Notes under the pieces: generated by a model
The model's database searches: none
Told to the model about the DNA's origin: nothing
The model's input: the letters and a program-made list of their open reading frames with translations, nothing else
Shown: positions 26,747-34,530 of the stretch, piece after piece
Layout of the letters: every line of letters starts with the position of its first letter
Numbering within the stretch: position 1 is the first letter of the stretch
Made by a program: the position numbers and the translations under genes
Assembly (NCBI RefSeq): GCF_003385895.1
Contig: NZ_QRDQ01000007.1
Location: forward strand, 620,001-684,000
Length of the DNA stretch: 64,000 nt
Source: Flavobacterium cutihirudinis
GTDB taxonomy: Bacteria; Bacteroidota; Bacteroidia; Flavobacteriales; Flavobacteriaceae
Direction of reading: 5' to 3'

Positions 26747-28138
26747 ATGAAAAAAACGATTCTTTTAACTGCATTAGTTTTAAGCGGATTAACATCTGTT
26801 GCTCAGTCAACAGATCAAAACAACATCAAATTATTTTACAAAAAAGCATTAACCGAAGCTAAATGTTATTCTTGGCTAGAATATTTATCGAATGATATCG
26901 GAAGCCGTTTGTCTGGTTCTAAAGGTGCGGCAGAGGGTGTAGAATACACTAAAAGACAATTAGAAAGTCTTGGGTTAGACAAAGTGTATCTTCAGGAAGT
27001 AATGGTGCCACATTGGGTTAGAGGAGAAAAAGAAACCGCTTACGTTTTAGACGGAAAAGTAAAAACAGTCGTGCCAATTTGCGCATTGGGAGGTTCTGTT
27101 GCAACTCCAAAAACAGGAATTACCGCTGAGGTGATTGAAGTACAGGGTATTAAAGAATTAAACGAGTTAGGGACAGATAAAGTAAAAGGTAAAATTGTGT
27201 TTTTCAATAGACCAATGAATCCGGAAAACATTGAAACTTTTACATCTTATGGTGCATGCGTTGATCAAAGATACGCAGGTGCTAAAGAAGCAGCAAAACT
27301 GGGTGCTGTAGGATCAATTGTTCGTTCTATGAATTTACGTTTAGACGACTTTCCTCATACAGGAGCTCAAAGTTATGGAGATCTTCCAAAGGAGCAATAT
27401 ATTCCTACGGCTGCCATCAGTACAAATGGAGCGGAATTATTAAGTAAATCATTAAAAGTAAATCCAGCTTTGAAATTTTATTTCAAACAATCTTGTGAAA
27501 CATTACCGGATGTATTATCATACAATGTAATTGGAGAATTAACAGGTACTGTAACTCCTCAAAACATTATGGTTGTTGGAGGACATTTAGATTCTTGGGA
27601 TTTAGCCGATGGTTCTCATGATGATGGAGCAGGAGTAGTGCAAAGTATGGAAGTATTAAGAATATTGAAAAACTTAAATTACAAACCTAAAAATACGATT
27701 CGTGTTGTTTTATTCATGAATGAAGAAAATGGCGGAAAAGGAGGAGCTAAATATGAAGAAGTTTCTAAACAAAAGAAAGAGAATCATATTTTTGCTTTAG
27801 AAAGTGATTCAGGCGGATTTTCTCCAAGAGGATTTTCTATTGAAGCTGACGATGCTAATTTGAAAAAAATTCAGGGATATAAAGATCTTTTCGAGCCATA
27901 TTTAGTACATAGTTTTACAATTGGGCACGCAGGTTCAGATATTGGTCACTTAACTTCACAAGCAATTGTTAAAGCTGGTTTAAAACCGGATTCACAACGT
28001 TACTTTGATTATCATCACGCTGCAAATGATAAATTTGATGCTATTAATAAAAGAGAATTAGAACTTGGAGCTGCAACAATGACTTCTTTGATGTATTTGT
28101 TAGATCAAAACGGAATCGAATTACCGAAAGCGAACTAA
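26747..28138 (+). CDS. Secreted M28 family metallopeptidase (aminopeptidase)
   Basis: A 463-residue exported zinc peptidase. Start chosen at the ATG at 26747 (MKKTILLTALVLSGLTSVAQS, a clear signal peptide); the in-frame ATG 20 codons upstream only adds non-signal residues. A protease-associated (PA) insert lies at about 110-250. The catalytic domain has all five M28 zinc ligands in order: GGHLDSWD, SHDDGAG, MNEENGG, ESDSGG and YHHAANDKFD. M28 enzymes trim amino acids from peptides, working in the periplasm or outside the cell. It stands alone between two terminators, so I do not count it as part of the glycan locus. Confidence 0.93.
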   Translation: MKKTILLTALVLSGLTSVAQSTDQNNIKLFYKKALTEAKCYSWLEYLSNDIGSRLSGSKGAAEGVEYTKRQLESLGLDKVYLQEVMVPHWVRGEKETAYVLDGKVKTVVPICALGGSVATPKTGITAEVIEVQGIKELNELGTDKVKGKIVFFNRPMNPENIETFTSYGACVDQRYAGAKEAAKLGAVGSIVRSMNLRLDDFPHTGAQSYGDLPKEQYIPTAAISTNGAELLSKSLKVNPALKFYFKQSCETLPDVLSYNVIGELTGTVTPQNIMVVGGHLDSWDLADGSHDDGAGVVQSMEVLRILKNLNYKPKNTIRVVLFMNEENGGKGGAKYEEVSKQKKENHIFALESDSGGFSPRGFSIEADDANLKKIQGYKDLFEPYLVHSFTIGHAGSDIGHLTSQAIVKAGLKPDSQRYFDYHHAANDKFDAINKRELELGAATMTSLMYLLDQNGIELPKAN

Positions 28139-28158
28139 GATTCTAAAAATCGATATAT

Positions 28159-28198
28159 AAAAAAGGCTGTCATTTTTTTTGACAGCCTTTTTTTTTTG
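28159..28198 (+). terminator. M28 peptidase gene terminator
   Basis: AAAAGGCTGTCA (28161-28172) pairs with TGACAGCCTTTT (28180-28191) with long A and T flanks. It is probably bidirectional, also serving the minus-strand gene that ends at 28219. Confidence 0.92.
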
Positions 28199-28218
28199 TT
28201 ATAAAATCTAGTTTGTAT

Positions 28219-28521
28219 TTAAAGCCTCATCACAATCAAATAATACAAAAAGGTTATCGGAATATTAGAAAGTAAAATCAGTAGTTTAATCCCAATTTCT
28301 TTGCGTTGCTGTGGCAAGTGAACAAGTTTTTCTATTAAATGAAAAAGCATAATCGAGTTGACCACAATACCTGCTAAAGCGAACGGCCACGCCACAACAA
28401 AAATTATAGAATTTTCATTTGAAAGAACATAAAGAATAAATAAAAGTGTACTGATTATAAATGTTCCAACGGCTAATTCAATAGATTGTTTTTCTTCAAA
28501 TGGTTTATCAATTGTTTTCAT
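28219..28521 (-). CDS. Small hypothetical membrane protein
   Basis: A 100-residue protein with three hydrophobic segments (about 18-37, 42-62 and 78-98) and a Glu-rich N-terminus (MKTIDKPFEEKQSIELAVG). No known family is recognised. Its ATG lies 4 bases after the stop of the Coq4-like gene, so the two are almost surely co-transcribed and perhaps translationally coupled. That suggests a membrane partner for the Coq4-like protein, but there is no direct evidence. Confidence 0.75.
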   Translation of the reverse strand: MKTIDKPFEEKQSIELAVGTFIISTLLFILYVLSNENSIIFVVAWPFALAGIVVNSIMLFHLIEKLVHLPQQRKEIGIKLLILLSNIPITFLYYLIVMRL

Positions 28522-28525
28522 GACT

Positions 28526-28978
28526 TTAAATTTTAAAAGTTTGTCGAATAGTTTGAACAGGCAAAAAGAGCATTTTTGAAAAATCTAAATAATGAAACGG
28601 AAGCGCATTTTTTCCTTTTTTATATTCCCGAATGAAGTAAGGTATTCGTTTGGGATAAAATATAGTTCCCGATAAAATAACCATATACAAATACAAACTT
28701 CTCTTTCCGTTTCCAAGCAGATAATACTGCATTCCGATTTCTTCGTAAACAGAAACTCCCGTGCAAGTTAGAACATGAATAATATCATGATCCTCCAGTT
28801 TTTCCTGAATATCAAAATGATTTAAGTAAAGAAAACTTCCTAAACCATAACCTAAACTTTCTTCGGGATAGTCCATTAGTTTGCTTTTTTCAATTTTCCA
28901 AGGATCGTTTTTCTTATAGTATTTTTGATACGGCTTTTTAGAACATTCATACAATTTCTCAATTAGATAATCTCTCAT
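28526..28978 (-). CDS. Coq4-like protein
   Basis: A 150-residue protein carrying the Coq4 metal motif HDxxH-x11-E: the run DHDIIHVLTCTGVSVYEE fits it exactly. Coq4 organises ubiquinone synthesis in mitochondria and has been linked to decarboxylation of the ring precursor. Flavobacteria respire with menaquinone, so a ubiquinone role is unlikely and the true substrate is unknown. Flanking helices (ESLGYGLGSFLYLNHF and the LYLYMVILSGTIFYP region) also fit the mostly helical Coq4 fold. It is the first gene of a two-gene operon with the small membrane protein. Confidence 0.75.
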   Translation of the reverse strand: MRDYLIEKLYECSKKPYQKYYKKNDPWKIEKSKLMDYPEESLGYGLGSFLYLNHFDIQEKLEDHDIIHVLTCTGVSVYEEIGMQYYLLGNGKRSLYLYMVILSGTIFYPKRIPYFIREYKKGKNALPFHYLDFSKMLFLPVQTIRQTFKI

Positions 28979-29026
28979 AAATATATTTTTAAAAGTTCTT
29001 TGAATTTCAAAGTAAAATAGTAAATA

Positions 29027-29056
29027 AAAAAGCCAGAAATAGTAACTTAACTAGCT
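29027..29056 (-). terminator. Terminator of the YiiX-like gene
   Basis: Read on the minus strand, AAAAAGCTAG pairs with CTGGCTTTTT (one G-U pair) around a 10-base loop, then T-rich sequence. It lies about 10 bases after the gene's stop codon. Confidence 0.65.
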
Positions 29057-29066
29057 TTTTATTATA

Positions 29067-29741
29067 TTAGTAAGTGTCGATAACCGTTTTTAATAACATA
29101 GAATCGGCAAGATCAGAAGGAGCAACGACTTTTTCTTCGAGTGGAATTTCGTTTCCATAACGTTCTGCTAGTATTTTTTGAACCCTAGGATCTTTTAAAT
29201 TAAAATCCTTCAATTCTCTAAGTTTTGATAATTCGATTCCTGCAGCATTTTTGTAAATTTTCCAAACCAATTCCGAACAATAGATTCGGTTGTCTGTCCA
29301 TTCAAAATAAGCATCATATTCTTTGCCATCAAATTGCTGACTATAGGCTTTCATTTTTTCTAAAAGATGCGAATTTAAAGCACTTTCATTTTTTAATCTT
29401 TTAACAACATATTTGTCATCTTTTCCGTGTTGAATCCAGTCTTCCAACGGAGTTAATTTTACAGGCTGAACAGCTTCAAATACAAACCATTTTCCGTTAA
29501 TGTTGTAAATAATACCACAATGTGAAAACTTTGAATTTGTTGCAATACGAACTGCTTCACACTGTTTAGATTCCGAAGTCTGAAAGATAATATCACCGTC
29601 CTTATATTTTTCCGACTTCGTTTTTTCTGATTGATTTCCTGTAAAGGGATTATTAGGAAAAACTTTTATCGCCACAAACAGCGCGCATCCAAAACTTAGA
29701 AGAAAAGTGAGTAGGAGAAACAGGTATTTATTCTTTTTCAT
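29067..29741 (-). CDS. YiiX-type permuted papain-like amidase/peptidase (NlpC/P60 superfamily)
   Basis: A 224-residue protein with an N-terminal signal or anchor (FLLLTFLLSFGCALFVA). The domain begins with KDGDIIFQTS, followed by KFSHCGIIY with the conserved His, and IYCSELVWKIY with the catalytic Cys placed late, the circularly permuted order of YiiX/DUF830 enzymes. Members cleave amide or ester bonds in peptidoglycan peptides or lipids; the substrate here is not known. It acts outside the cytoplasm by its leader. It has its own terminator and no evident operon partner. Confidence 0.82.
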   Translation of the reverse strand: MKKNKYLFLLLTFLLSFGCALFVAIKVFPNNPFTGNQSEKTKSEKYKDGDIIFQTSESKQCEAVRIATNSKFSHCGIIYNINGKWFVFEAVQPVKLTPLEDWIQHGKDDKYVVKRLKNESALNSHLLEKMKAYSQQFDGKEYDAYFEWTDNRIYCSELVWKIYKNAAGIELSKLRELKDFNLKDPRVQKILAERYGNEIPLEEKVVAPSDLADSMLLKTVIDTY

Positions 29742-29783
29742 AAAGCATAATTTAAAGTACTTTGAGTTATAAAGTAAATAATA

Positions 29784-29820
29784 AAAAAAATAGCTGCCAA
29801 ATAAAATGACAGCTATTTTT
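29784..29820 (-). terminator. Terminator of the outer-membrane protein gene
   Basis: AAAAATAGCTG (29786-29796) pairs with CAGCTATTTTT (29810-29820). On the minus strand it follows the stop at 29840 by about 20 bases and ends in a T run. Confidence 0.85.
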
Positions 29821-29839
29821 CTAAATATATTTTATGCGA

Positions 29840-30745
29840 TTAGATTCTGAAAATCCCTCCAACAGCAATAATTCTCTGGAAGAAGAAGAAGTCCTGCGAA
29901 GCTTTGTCTTCATTGCTAACAGTAGTTCTGATATCCTGCATATTGATGTAGCCTCCTTTTAACTCTCCTTGAACATAGAAATGTTTGAAAAAAGTAATGT
30001 TAAGACCTGCTTTTGCAGAAACACCATAACCGGAAACATGAAAATCATCATGACGTTCTTTACCTAAAAGAGTAGTATTTGTTTTTGGATACAAAAGACC
30101 AGCTCCTAAACCTTCGGTTAAGTTAATCTGAACTTTATCAATATTTGGTAAACCAAACCATTTAGAAACATCATCAAATCTGGCAACCTCAGTATTAATA
30201 TAGTTTAAGCCATCTGTATGTTCATACATTAAAAAAGCCGGGCCGTTTACATTTATTTCCCCATTGCCATAACCACCTTCTTTAGCTCCTCCCTGAGACA
30301 TGTCAACAGGAGTATTATTGTAATTACCATTGTAAATTGATGCGGGATCGTCTGCAGGTAAATTGATATTTCCTGTTACATTCGCGATTTGATTCTGTGT
30401 CATTACATATTTCATGTGGTCTACGCCAATTGTTACACTGTAATGATCGCTGAAAAAATAACCTAATCTCAAATTAGTTTGCGGAATAGTCATATTTACA
30501 GGATTAACATAATCAACATGCCATCCCTTTGGTTTGTCATGAGCCGCCATATTATCGACAGTAAAGTTGTAATCTTTCCCTCTAAAAGTCACATCAGATT
30601 TTGAGTAACTTTCTCTATTTCCTCCCCACATTACAAAGAATTTTCCTTTATTGTGGGCAGCATATTTTTGTACCGGAATTTCGTCCTGAGCAAATGTGCT
30701 TAATGAAACACAAGTCAGAAGGAAAAATAAAAATTTTGTTTTCAA
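29840..30745 (-). CDS. Putative outer-membrane beta-barrel protein
   Basis: A 301-residue protein with a signal peptide (MKTKFLFFLLTCVSLSTFAQ). The body has alternating hydrophobic strands (TNLRLGYFFSDHYSVTIGVDH, VSAKAGLNITFFKHFYVQGEL) and ends in FRI, which fits an OmpA/OmpW-like or outer-membrane beta-barrel fold of about 8-10 strands. Similar proteins appear in flavobacteria without a known function. It lies 20 bases after kdsA on the same strand, so it may be co-transcribed with that lipopolysaccharide gene. Barrel assignment is from pattern only. Confidence 0.7.
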   Translation of the reverse strand: MKTKFLFFLLTCVSLSTFAQDEIPVQKYAAHNKGKFFVMWGGNRESYSKSDVTFRGKDYNFTVDNMAAHDKPKGWHVDYVNPVNMTIPQTNLRLGYFFSDHYSVTIGVDHMKYVMTQNQIANVTGNINLPADDPASIYNGNYNNTPVDMSQGGAKEGGYGNGEINVNGPAFLMYEHTDGLNYINTEVARFDDVSKWFGLPNIDKVQINLTEGLGAGLLYPKTNTTLLGKERHDDFHVSGYGVSAKAGLNITFFKHFYVQGELKGGYINMQDIRTTVSNEDKASQDFFFFQRIIAVGGIFRI

Positions 30746-30764
30746 AGAACTTAAGTATTATAAA

Positions 30765-31583
30765 TTAAAAGGCATTTACTGTTTTTCTAATGGCAACTAA
30801 CTTGTTCATTAAACCTTCAAAATAGTCTAAATGAAGCATATTTGCACCATCACTTTTAGCATTAGCAGGATCAAAATGTGTTTCGATAAAAATACCATCT
30901 ACACCAACTGCGATACCAGCTTTTGCAACAGTTTCGATCATGTCTGGTCTTCCGCCTGTAACTCCTGCCGTTTGGTTTGGCTGTTGTAAAGAGTGTGTTA
31001 CGTCTAGAACAGTAGATGCATATTGTTGCATAGTAGGGATTCCTCTAAAATCAACAATCATATCCTGATAGCCAAACATAGTACCACGATCAGTAACCAT
31101 TACATTTTCGTTATTGCAATCTAATACTTTTTGAACTGCGTGTTTCATGCTTTCCGGACTCATAAATTGTCCTTTTTTCAAGTTTACCACTTTTCCTGTA
31201 TTTGCTGCAGCAACAACAAGATCAGTCTGGCGTACTAAGAAAGCTGGAATTTGTAGAACATCTACATATTGTGCAGCCATATCGGCATCTTCATTGGTAT
31301 GAATGTCGGTAACAGTTGGAACGTGAAAAGTTTCTGAAACTTTTCTTAAGATTTTTAAAGCTTTTTCGTCACCAATTCCTGAAAAACTATCAATTCTAGA
31401 ACGGTTTGCTTTTTTAAAAGATCCTTTAAATACATAAGGAATCTGAAGTTTGTCGGTAATACCAACTAATTTTTCAGCAATTCTAAGAGCCATTTCTTCT
31501 CCTTCAATAGCGCAAGGTCCTGCTAATAAAAAGAAATTTCCGCTGTCAGTATGCTTAATTTGTGGAATATTGTGTATGTTCAT
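30765..31583 (-). CDS. kdsA: 3-deoxy-8-phosphooctulonate synthase (KDO-8-phosphate synthase)
   Basis: A 272-residue TIM-barrel enzyme joining phosphoenolpyruvate and arabinose-5-phosphate to make KDO-8-phosphate for the lipid A inner core. Conserved blocks: LLAGPCAIEGEEMALRIAE, FKGSFKKANRSRIDSFSGIG, VTDIHTNEDA, DVLQIPAFLVRQTDL and MVTDRGTMFGYQDMIVDFR. Start chosen at the ATG at 31583 (MNIHNIPQ). The in-frame ATG at 31607 overlaps a perfect -7 promoter element (TACCTTTG on the minus strand, 31605-31612), so it would be upstream of the transcript. The 272-residue size is normal. Confidence 0.97.
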   Translation of the reverse strand: MNIHNIPQIKHTDSGNFFLLAGPCAIEGEEMALRIAEKLVGITDKLQIPYVFKGSFKKANRSRIDSFSGIGDEKALKILRKVSETFHVPTVTDIHTNEDADMAAQYVDVLQIPAFLVRQTDLVVAAANTGKVVNLKKGQFMSPESMKHAVQKVLDCNNENVMVTDRGTMFGYQDMIVDFRGIPTMQQYASTVLDVTHSLQQPNQTAGVTGGRPDMIETVAKAGIAVGVDGIFIETHFDPANAKSDGANMLHLDYFEGLMNKLVAIRKTVNAF

Positions 31584-31604
31584 AGTATGAATTTTTTGAC
31601 AGTG

Positions 31605-31612
31605 CAAAGGTA
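31605..31612 (-). promoter_or_regulatory. -7 promoter element of kdsA
   Basis: On the minus strand these bases read TACCTTTG, an exact match to TAnnTTTG, 22 bases before the kdsA ATG. No clear TTG is found 19 bases further upstream. Confidence 0.6.
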
Positions 31613-31683
31613 GTTATGATTTATGAGTTTGAGATGAAGATTTAAGATTATTTTATGAAGCTATTCCTGCTATTCGCTACAAT

Positions 31684-31775
31684 ATTTTTCTCTAAAACTT
31701 TTTTTTCCAAAGTCTGTTCAGGAGCTTCCTCCGGTCGCTCTGTCCAGCCAGGAAAAAATAAGTTTTAGAGAAAAA
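31684..31775. repeat. Long inverted repeat (dispersed-element-like hairpin)
   Basis: The left arm (31684-31708) starts ATTTTTCTCTAAAACTT and the right arm (31751-31775) is its complement, with one inserted base, giving about 25 paired bases. The loop holds GGAGCTTCCTCCGGTCG. Sequence around it (GCTATTCCTGCTATTCGC before, ATCAGGGCTAGG after) resembles a dispersed Flavobacterium repeat I have seen in other genomes. It lies between the NAT gene end and kdsA. Confidence 0.65.
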
Positions 31776-31861
31776 TGATTTCCGCTTCTATCAGGGCTAG
31801 GAGTTTAGTGGAATTTTGGGTTTTTCGGAGTAAAATTCCCAAACAAAATAAAAAATGAACT

Positions 31862-32653
31862 TTAAAATTTCAAATTAAAATCAGTTTCAAGAATACTTTT
31901 CAAGTCTTCATCTTCAAATGAAGTTATTTCTGTTTTACCATTAAGAACCGATTTTATAGAATTTTTAAAAAGTATTTTTTTGCCCAATGGATTTTGTAAA
32001 ACAACAATTAAATTCTGCACAAAAAAAGAATCCGGATGTGAGTAATTATAATAATTGGCAGGTTTAAAATCAATCCATCTTTGAGGCGTCAGATCAAAAG
32101 AATATAAATTCGACCATTCTTTTCCAATTAAAACTTGCAATAAATATTCATCATTTTCAGTTTTAAGTAAAGTAAAAGTATCAGAATCTTGTTGGATTTC
32201 CTTTCCAGTTTTACTTAGTTTTAAAGGCTCCCGAATACTATTTCCGCCAAAACCCAAATCAATTAGATAATCTTCATTTTCGATTGTAGCAATAATGCCA
32301 AAATGAGTTTTGGCATTTTCTCCGGGATTTACCATTGGCCGCGCCGCAATATAGTAATGCGGAATCCCGATTTCCTGCAGCATCAAAGAAAATATACCGT
32401 TTATTTGATAACAATATCCGCCACGCTTTTTAGTAACGATTTGATCTACAATATCATCTCCATTCAAAGAAATAATTTTTCCGGCCTGAACATCAATATC
32501 TTCAAAAGGAACTGTAAATAACTGAGATTGCATAAGTTTTTTGATTCCGGCAAGAGTCAGTTCAATTTCTCCTGAAAATTTTACTCGATCTAAGTATTGT
32601 TGTAAATTGAAATTTGAAGCTTCAATTTTATAGTGATTTTTCAATTGTGTCAT
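31862..32653 (-). CDS. Arylamine N-acetyltransferase
   Basis: A 263-residue cytoplasmic enzyme that moves acetyl from acetyl-CoA to aromatic amines or hydrazines. The papain-like triad is visible: Cys81 in KKRGGYCYQIN, His in AKTHFGII and Asp in YLIDLGFGG. The N-terminal LAGIKKLMQSQLFTVPFEDID and the linker after the triad match the NAT family, and length is typical. It is monocistronic. The physiological substrate in free-living bacteria is unclear; drug or xenobiotic acetylation is the known activity of the family. Confidence 0.93.
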   Translation of the reverse strand: MTQLKNHYKIEASNFNLQQYLDRVKFSGEIELTLAGIKKLMQSQLFTVPFEDIDVQAGKIISLNGDDIVDQIVTKKRGGYCYQINGIFSLMLQEIGIPHYYIAARPMVNPGENAKTHFGIIATIENEDYLIDLGFGGNSIREPLKLSKTGKEIQQDSDTFTLLKTENDEYLLQVLIGKEWSNLYSFDLTPQRWIDFKPANYYNYSHPDSFFVQNLIVVLQNPLGKKILFKNSIKSVLNGKTEITSFEDEDLKSILETDFNLKF

Positions 32654-32772
32654 TGTAACGTAATTTTGTTAGTTTCAAAATGAAACTTAAATTCATAAAA
32701 TTCAAATTAATTGAACTTATGTAAAGTTACAAATTCTCTTGCAGTAAGAAAATTTTCCTTTTGACAGCAAAA

Positions 32773-33228
32773 TTATTTTGCAATAGATTTTTTATTTTGG
32801 ATATAAAATTTCCAAAAAAATACTTGTCCAACAAGAAACAAAAAGGAGATAAAAATATTCAGAACAACAATAATCTTAATGTTATTTATAAAGTCATCAA
32901 GTTCTAAAGTTTCAGGATTGCTAAATCCTTAAAGACTAAATTTTCCAACAACAATTGCGGGTAGTGTAAGCAAAAGGTGGATTAAAAAGGATTTACTGTC
33001 TATTTTAGTTGTTGTTTTTGAAAGTTTCCAATAACAGATTGTGACGATTAAAAGAATTAAAAATTTGATTCCATTCGAAATAATTTGGCCTGGAATAAAT
33101 GTAGAGTGCCAACCCGGAACTATTGAATACAATAAATCAGAATTGAATAAGAAAAGAATAATGTTATATGGAAAGATGATCAAACACAAAATTGCGAAAG
33201 TTAAAAATGATAATTTAGTGCTAATCAT
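32773..33228 (-). pseudogene. Small membrane protein gene interrupted by an in-frame TAA
   Basis: Translation from the ATG at 33228 runs 99 codons (three or four hydrophobic segments) to a TAA at 32929-32931. The same frame then continues open for 51 codons, GFSNPETLELDDFINNIK and a further hydrophobic helix (IIVVLNIFISFLFLVGQ), to a natural TAA at 32773-32775. The continuation looks coding, so the gene probably encoded about 151 residues and carries one nonsense change. The short product may still be made. It is the last gene of a four-gene operon of unknown function. No family recognised. Confidence 0.65.
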
Positions 33229-33256
33229 AAAATTAAATTTTTACTTTTTTGTGGTT

Positions 33257-33571
33257 TTATTTTTCGTAAGATCTCTTTATAAAATATTGAACTATAATAA
33301 CAATGAAAAGGATTAAAGTAAACAAAAAAGAAAAGAAAAATATTCCAATTACTCCCATTCCACATCTAAAAGTATCTCCTTTAAGGCTTTCATTGAAATT
33401 ATATGAAGCAACAGAATAGGCTAATATTGTTAATACAAATTGTAATATCAAGCTGAATAATGAAATAGTTCCAAATTGAAATGGTATGCTTTCGGCGATA
33501 GCTTTTCTTCCAAAAATAAGTTGAAAAAATAGAGGTAAAAGGATTAAAATAAATGGAGATATTCCGTACAT
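33257..33571 (-). CDS. Small hypothetical membrane protein
   Basis: A 104-residue protein with three hydrophobic segments (about 5-20, 35-55 and 72-97) and a basic C-terminus. No family recognised. Its ATG is 4 bases after the stop of the preceding gene (33575), and it is followed 28 bases on by the nonsense-interrupted gene, so it belongs to one compact transcript with both. No motif suggests a function. Confidence 0.7.
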   Translation of the reverse strand: MYGISPFILILLPLFFQLIFGRKAIAESIPFQFGTISLFSLILQFVLTILAYSVASYNFNESLKGDTFRCGMGVIGIFFFSFLFTLILFIVIIVQYFIKRSYEK

Positions 33572-33574
33572 AAA

Positions 33575-33961
33575 TTAGTTTTTAGCAACTGTTTCTAACA
33601 TTTTTTTATTCTTTAAATCTATTATTTTTTGATAACTCAATTCGCTAATTTTTAATTCATCTTTTGTTTTGAAAACCTCATATTTGTTTTCAATTCCATT
33701 TATATAAATTAACTCGTATAAATCTAAAGTATCATTTTCTTTTGTGAGCACGTCGGCTCTTTTCCAGGTTTTTGTAATTATACCAAACTTTTGAGTTTGT
33801 TTATTTATAATAATATCTCCATTTTTAGCATCAAAATAAACTTCTTGCAAATCGCCGTAATGATCTTCAATTTCAATTAAGTATAATCCCCAAGTTATAA
33901 AACAAAAAAATATAAGAGATACGCTCAATACTCTTAGAATAATTTTCTTTTTCATAATCAA
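33575..33961 (-). CDS. Hypothetical membrane-anchored protein
   Basis: A 128-residue protein with one N-terminal hydrophobic segment (LRVLSVSLIFFCFITWGLYL), then a soluble domain with several beta-like strands (DAKNGDIIINKQTQKFGII, DTLDLYELIYINGIENKYE). The first codons MIMKKK offer two starts; the second Met at 33955 gives the more usual MKKK leader. It sits 5 bases after the lipoprotein gene and 3 before the next membrane gene. No known family; function unknown. Confidence 0.7.
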   Translation of the reverse strand: MIMKKKIILRVLSVSLIFFCFITWGLYLIEIEDHYGDLQEVYFDAKNGDIIINKQTQKFGIITKTWKRADVLTKENDTLDLYELIYINGIENKYEVFKTKDELKISELSYQKIIDLKNKKMLETVAKN

Positions 33962-33966
33962 TTAAA

Positions 33967-34419
33967 TTACTCCTTCTTCAATCCCAATCCCATCGGAACC
34001 ATTAAAATTCCTTTTTCATAAATATTCAAATATAGCGTAATTGGTTTTTTCTGACCTTCCCATGTCAATTCATAAACATTTAAAAATCCAGCTCCCATGT
34101 CGCTTCTTTTTGTTGGGAAAGGACAGCAGGTTTCTAATCGTTTGTACTTGATTTTTTCACCATTCGGGCCAGTAAGCGCATTTAGAAAACGAGTTTCGTT
34201 TAAAGCTTCGTCTCTTGTATTTCTGAAAAAAAGATTTACAGGGTAATCAGGGTCATAACCATATTTCTTGTCTTTGCTAAAAAGGGTTATGGCAAACATA
34301 TCCTCTTTCTTCAAAACTAAATCCGGTGCATTATCATCAACATTTTTCAAAGTCGATTTTGTGCTCACGCACGAAGTGGCCGAAATTAGAACAGCAAAAA
34401 AAAGTATTATTTTTTTCAT
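33967..34419 (-). CDS. Hypothetical lipoprotein (first gene of an orphan operon)
   Basis: A 150-residue lipoprotein (lipobox SATSC, Cys17). The mature part is beta-rich with a notable ETCCPFPTKRSDMGAGFLNVYE block and a C-terminal KGILMVPMGLGLKK. Relatives in flavobacteria sometimes carry an aldolase name that I consider a mislabel, since there is no barrel here. It heads a tight four-gene operon (33967, 33575, 33257, 32773) of one lipoprotein and three small membrane proteins. It faces away from the lysoplasmalogenase gene only by a 111-base gap and is on the same strand. Confidence 0.75.
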   Translation of the reverse strand: MKKIILFFAVLISATSCVSTKSTLKNVDDNAPDLVLKKEDMFAITLFSKDKKYGYDPDYPVNLFFRNTRDEALNETRFLNALTGPNGEKIKYKRLETCCPFPTKRSDMGAGFLNVYELTWEGQKKPITLYLNIYEKGILMVPMGLGLKKE

Positions 34420-34530
34420 GGTTTAAGAGTATTTATAGGATAAAAGTAAAAAATTCCGTTTGTAAATTAAAAGGACTTTGATGTTATTTCTAAAATTCAA
34501 TAACAGTTATGTTAATCCAGTTCTACTTAC

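Noticed and set aside
26747-28138. M28 peptidase as a member of the glycan locus
   Set aside because: It lies beyond a strong terminator, and peptidases have no clear place in glucan breakdown.
33967-34419. Naming the lipoprotein an aldolase, as some relatives are labelled
   Set aside because: It has a lipobox, 150 residues and no TIM-barrel motifs; the real KDO-8-phosphate synthase is at 30765-31583.
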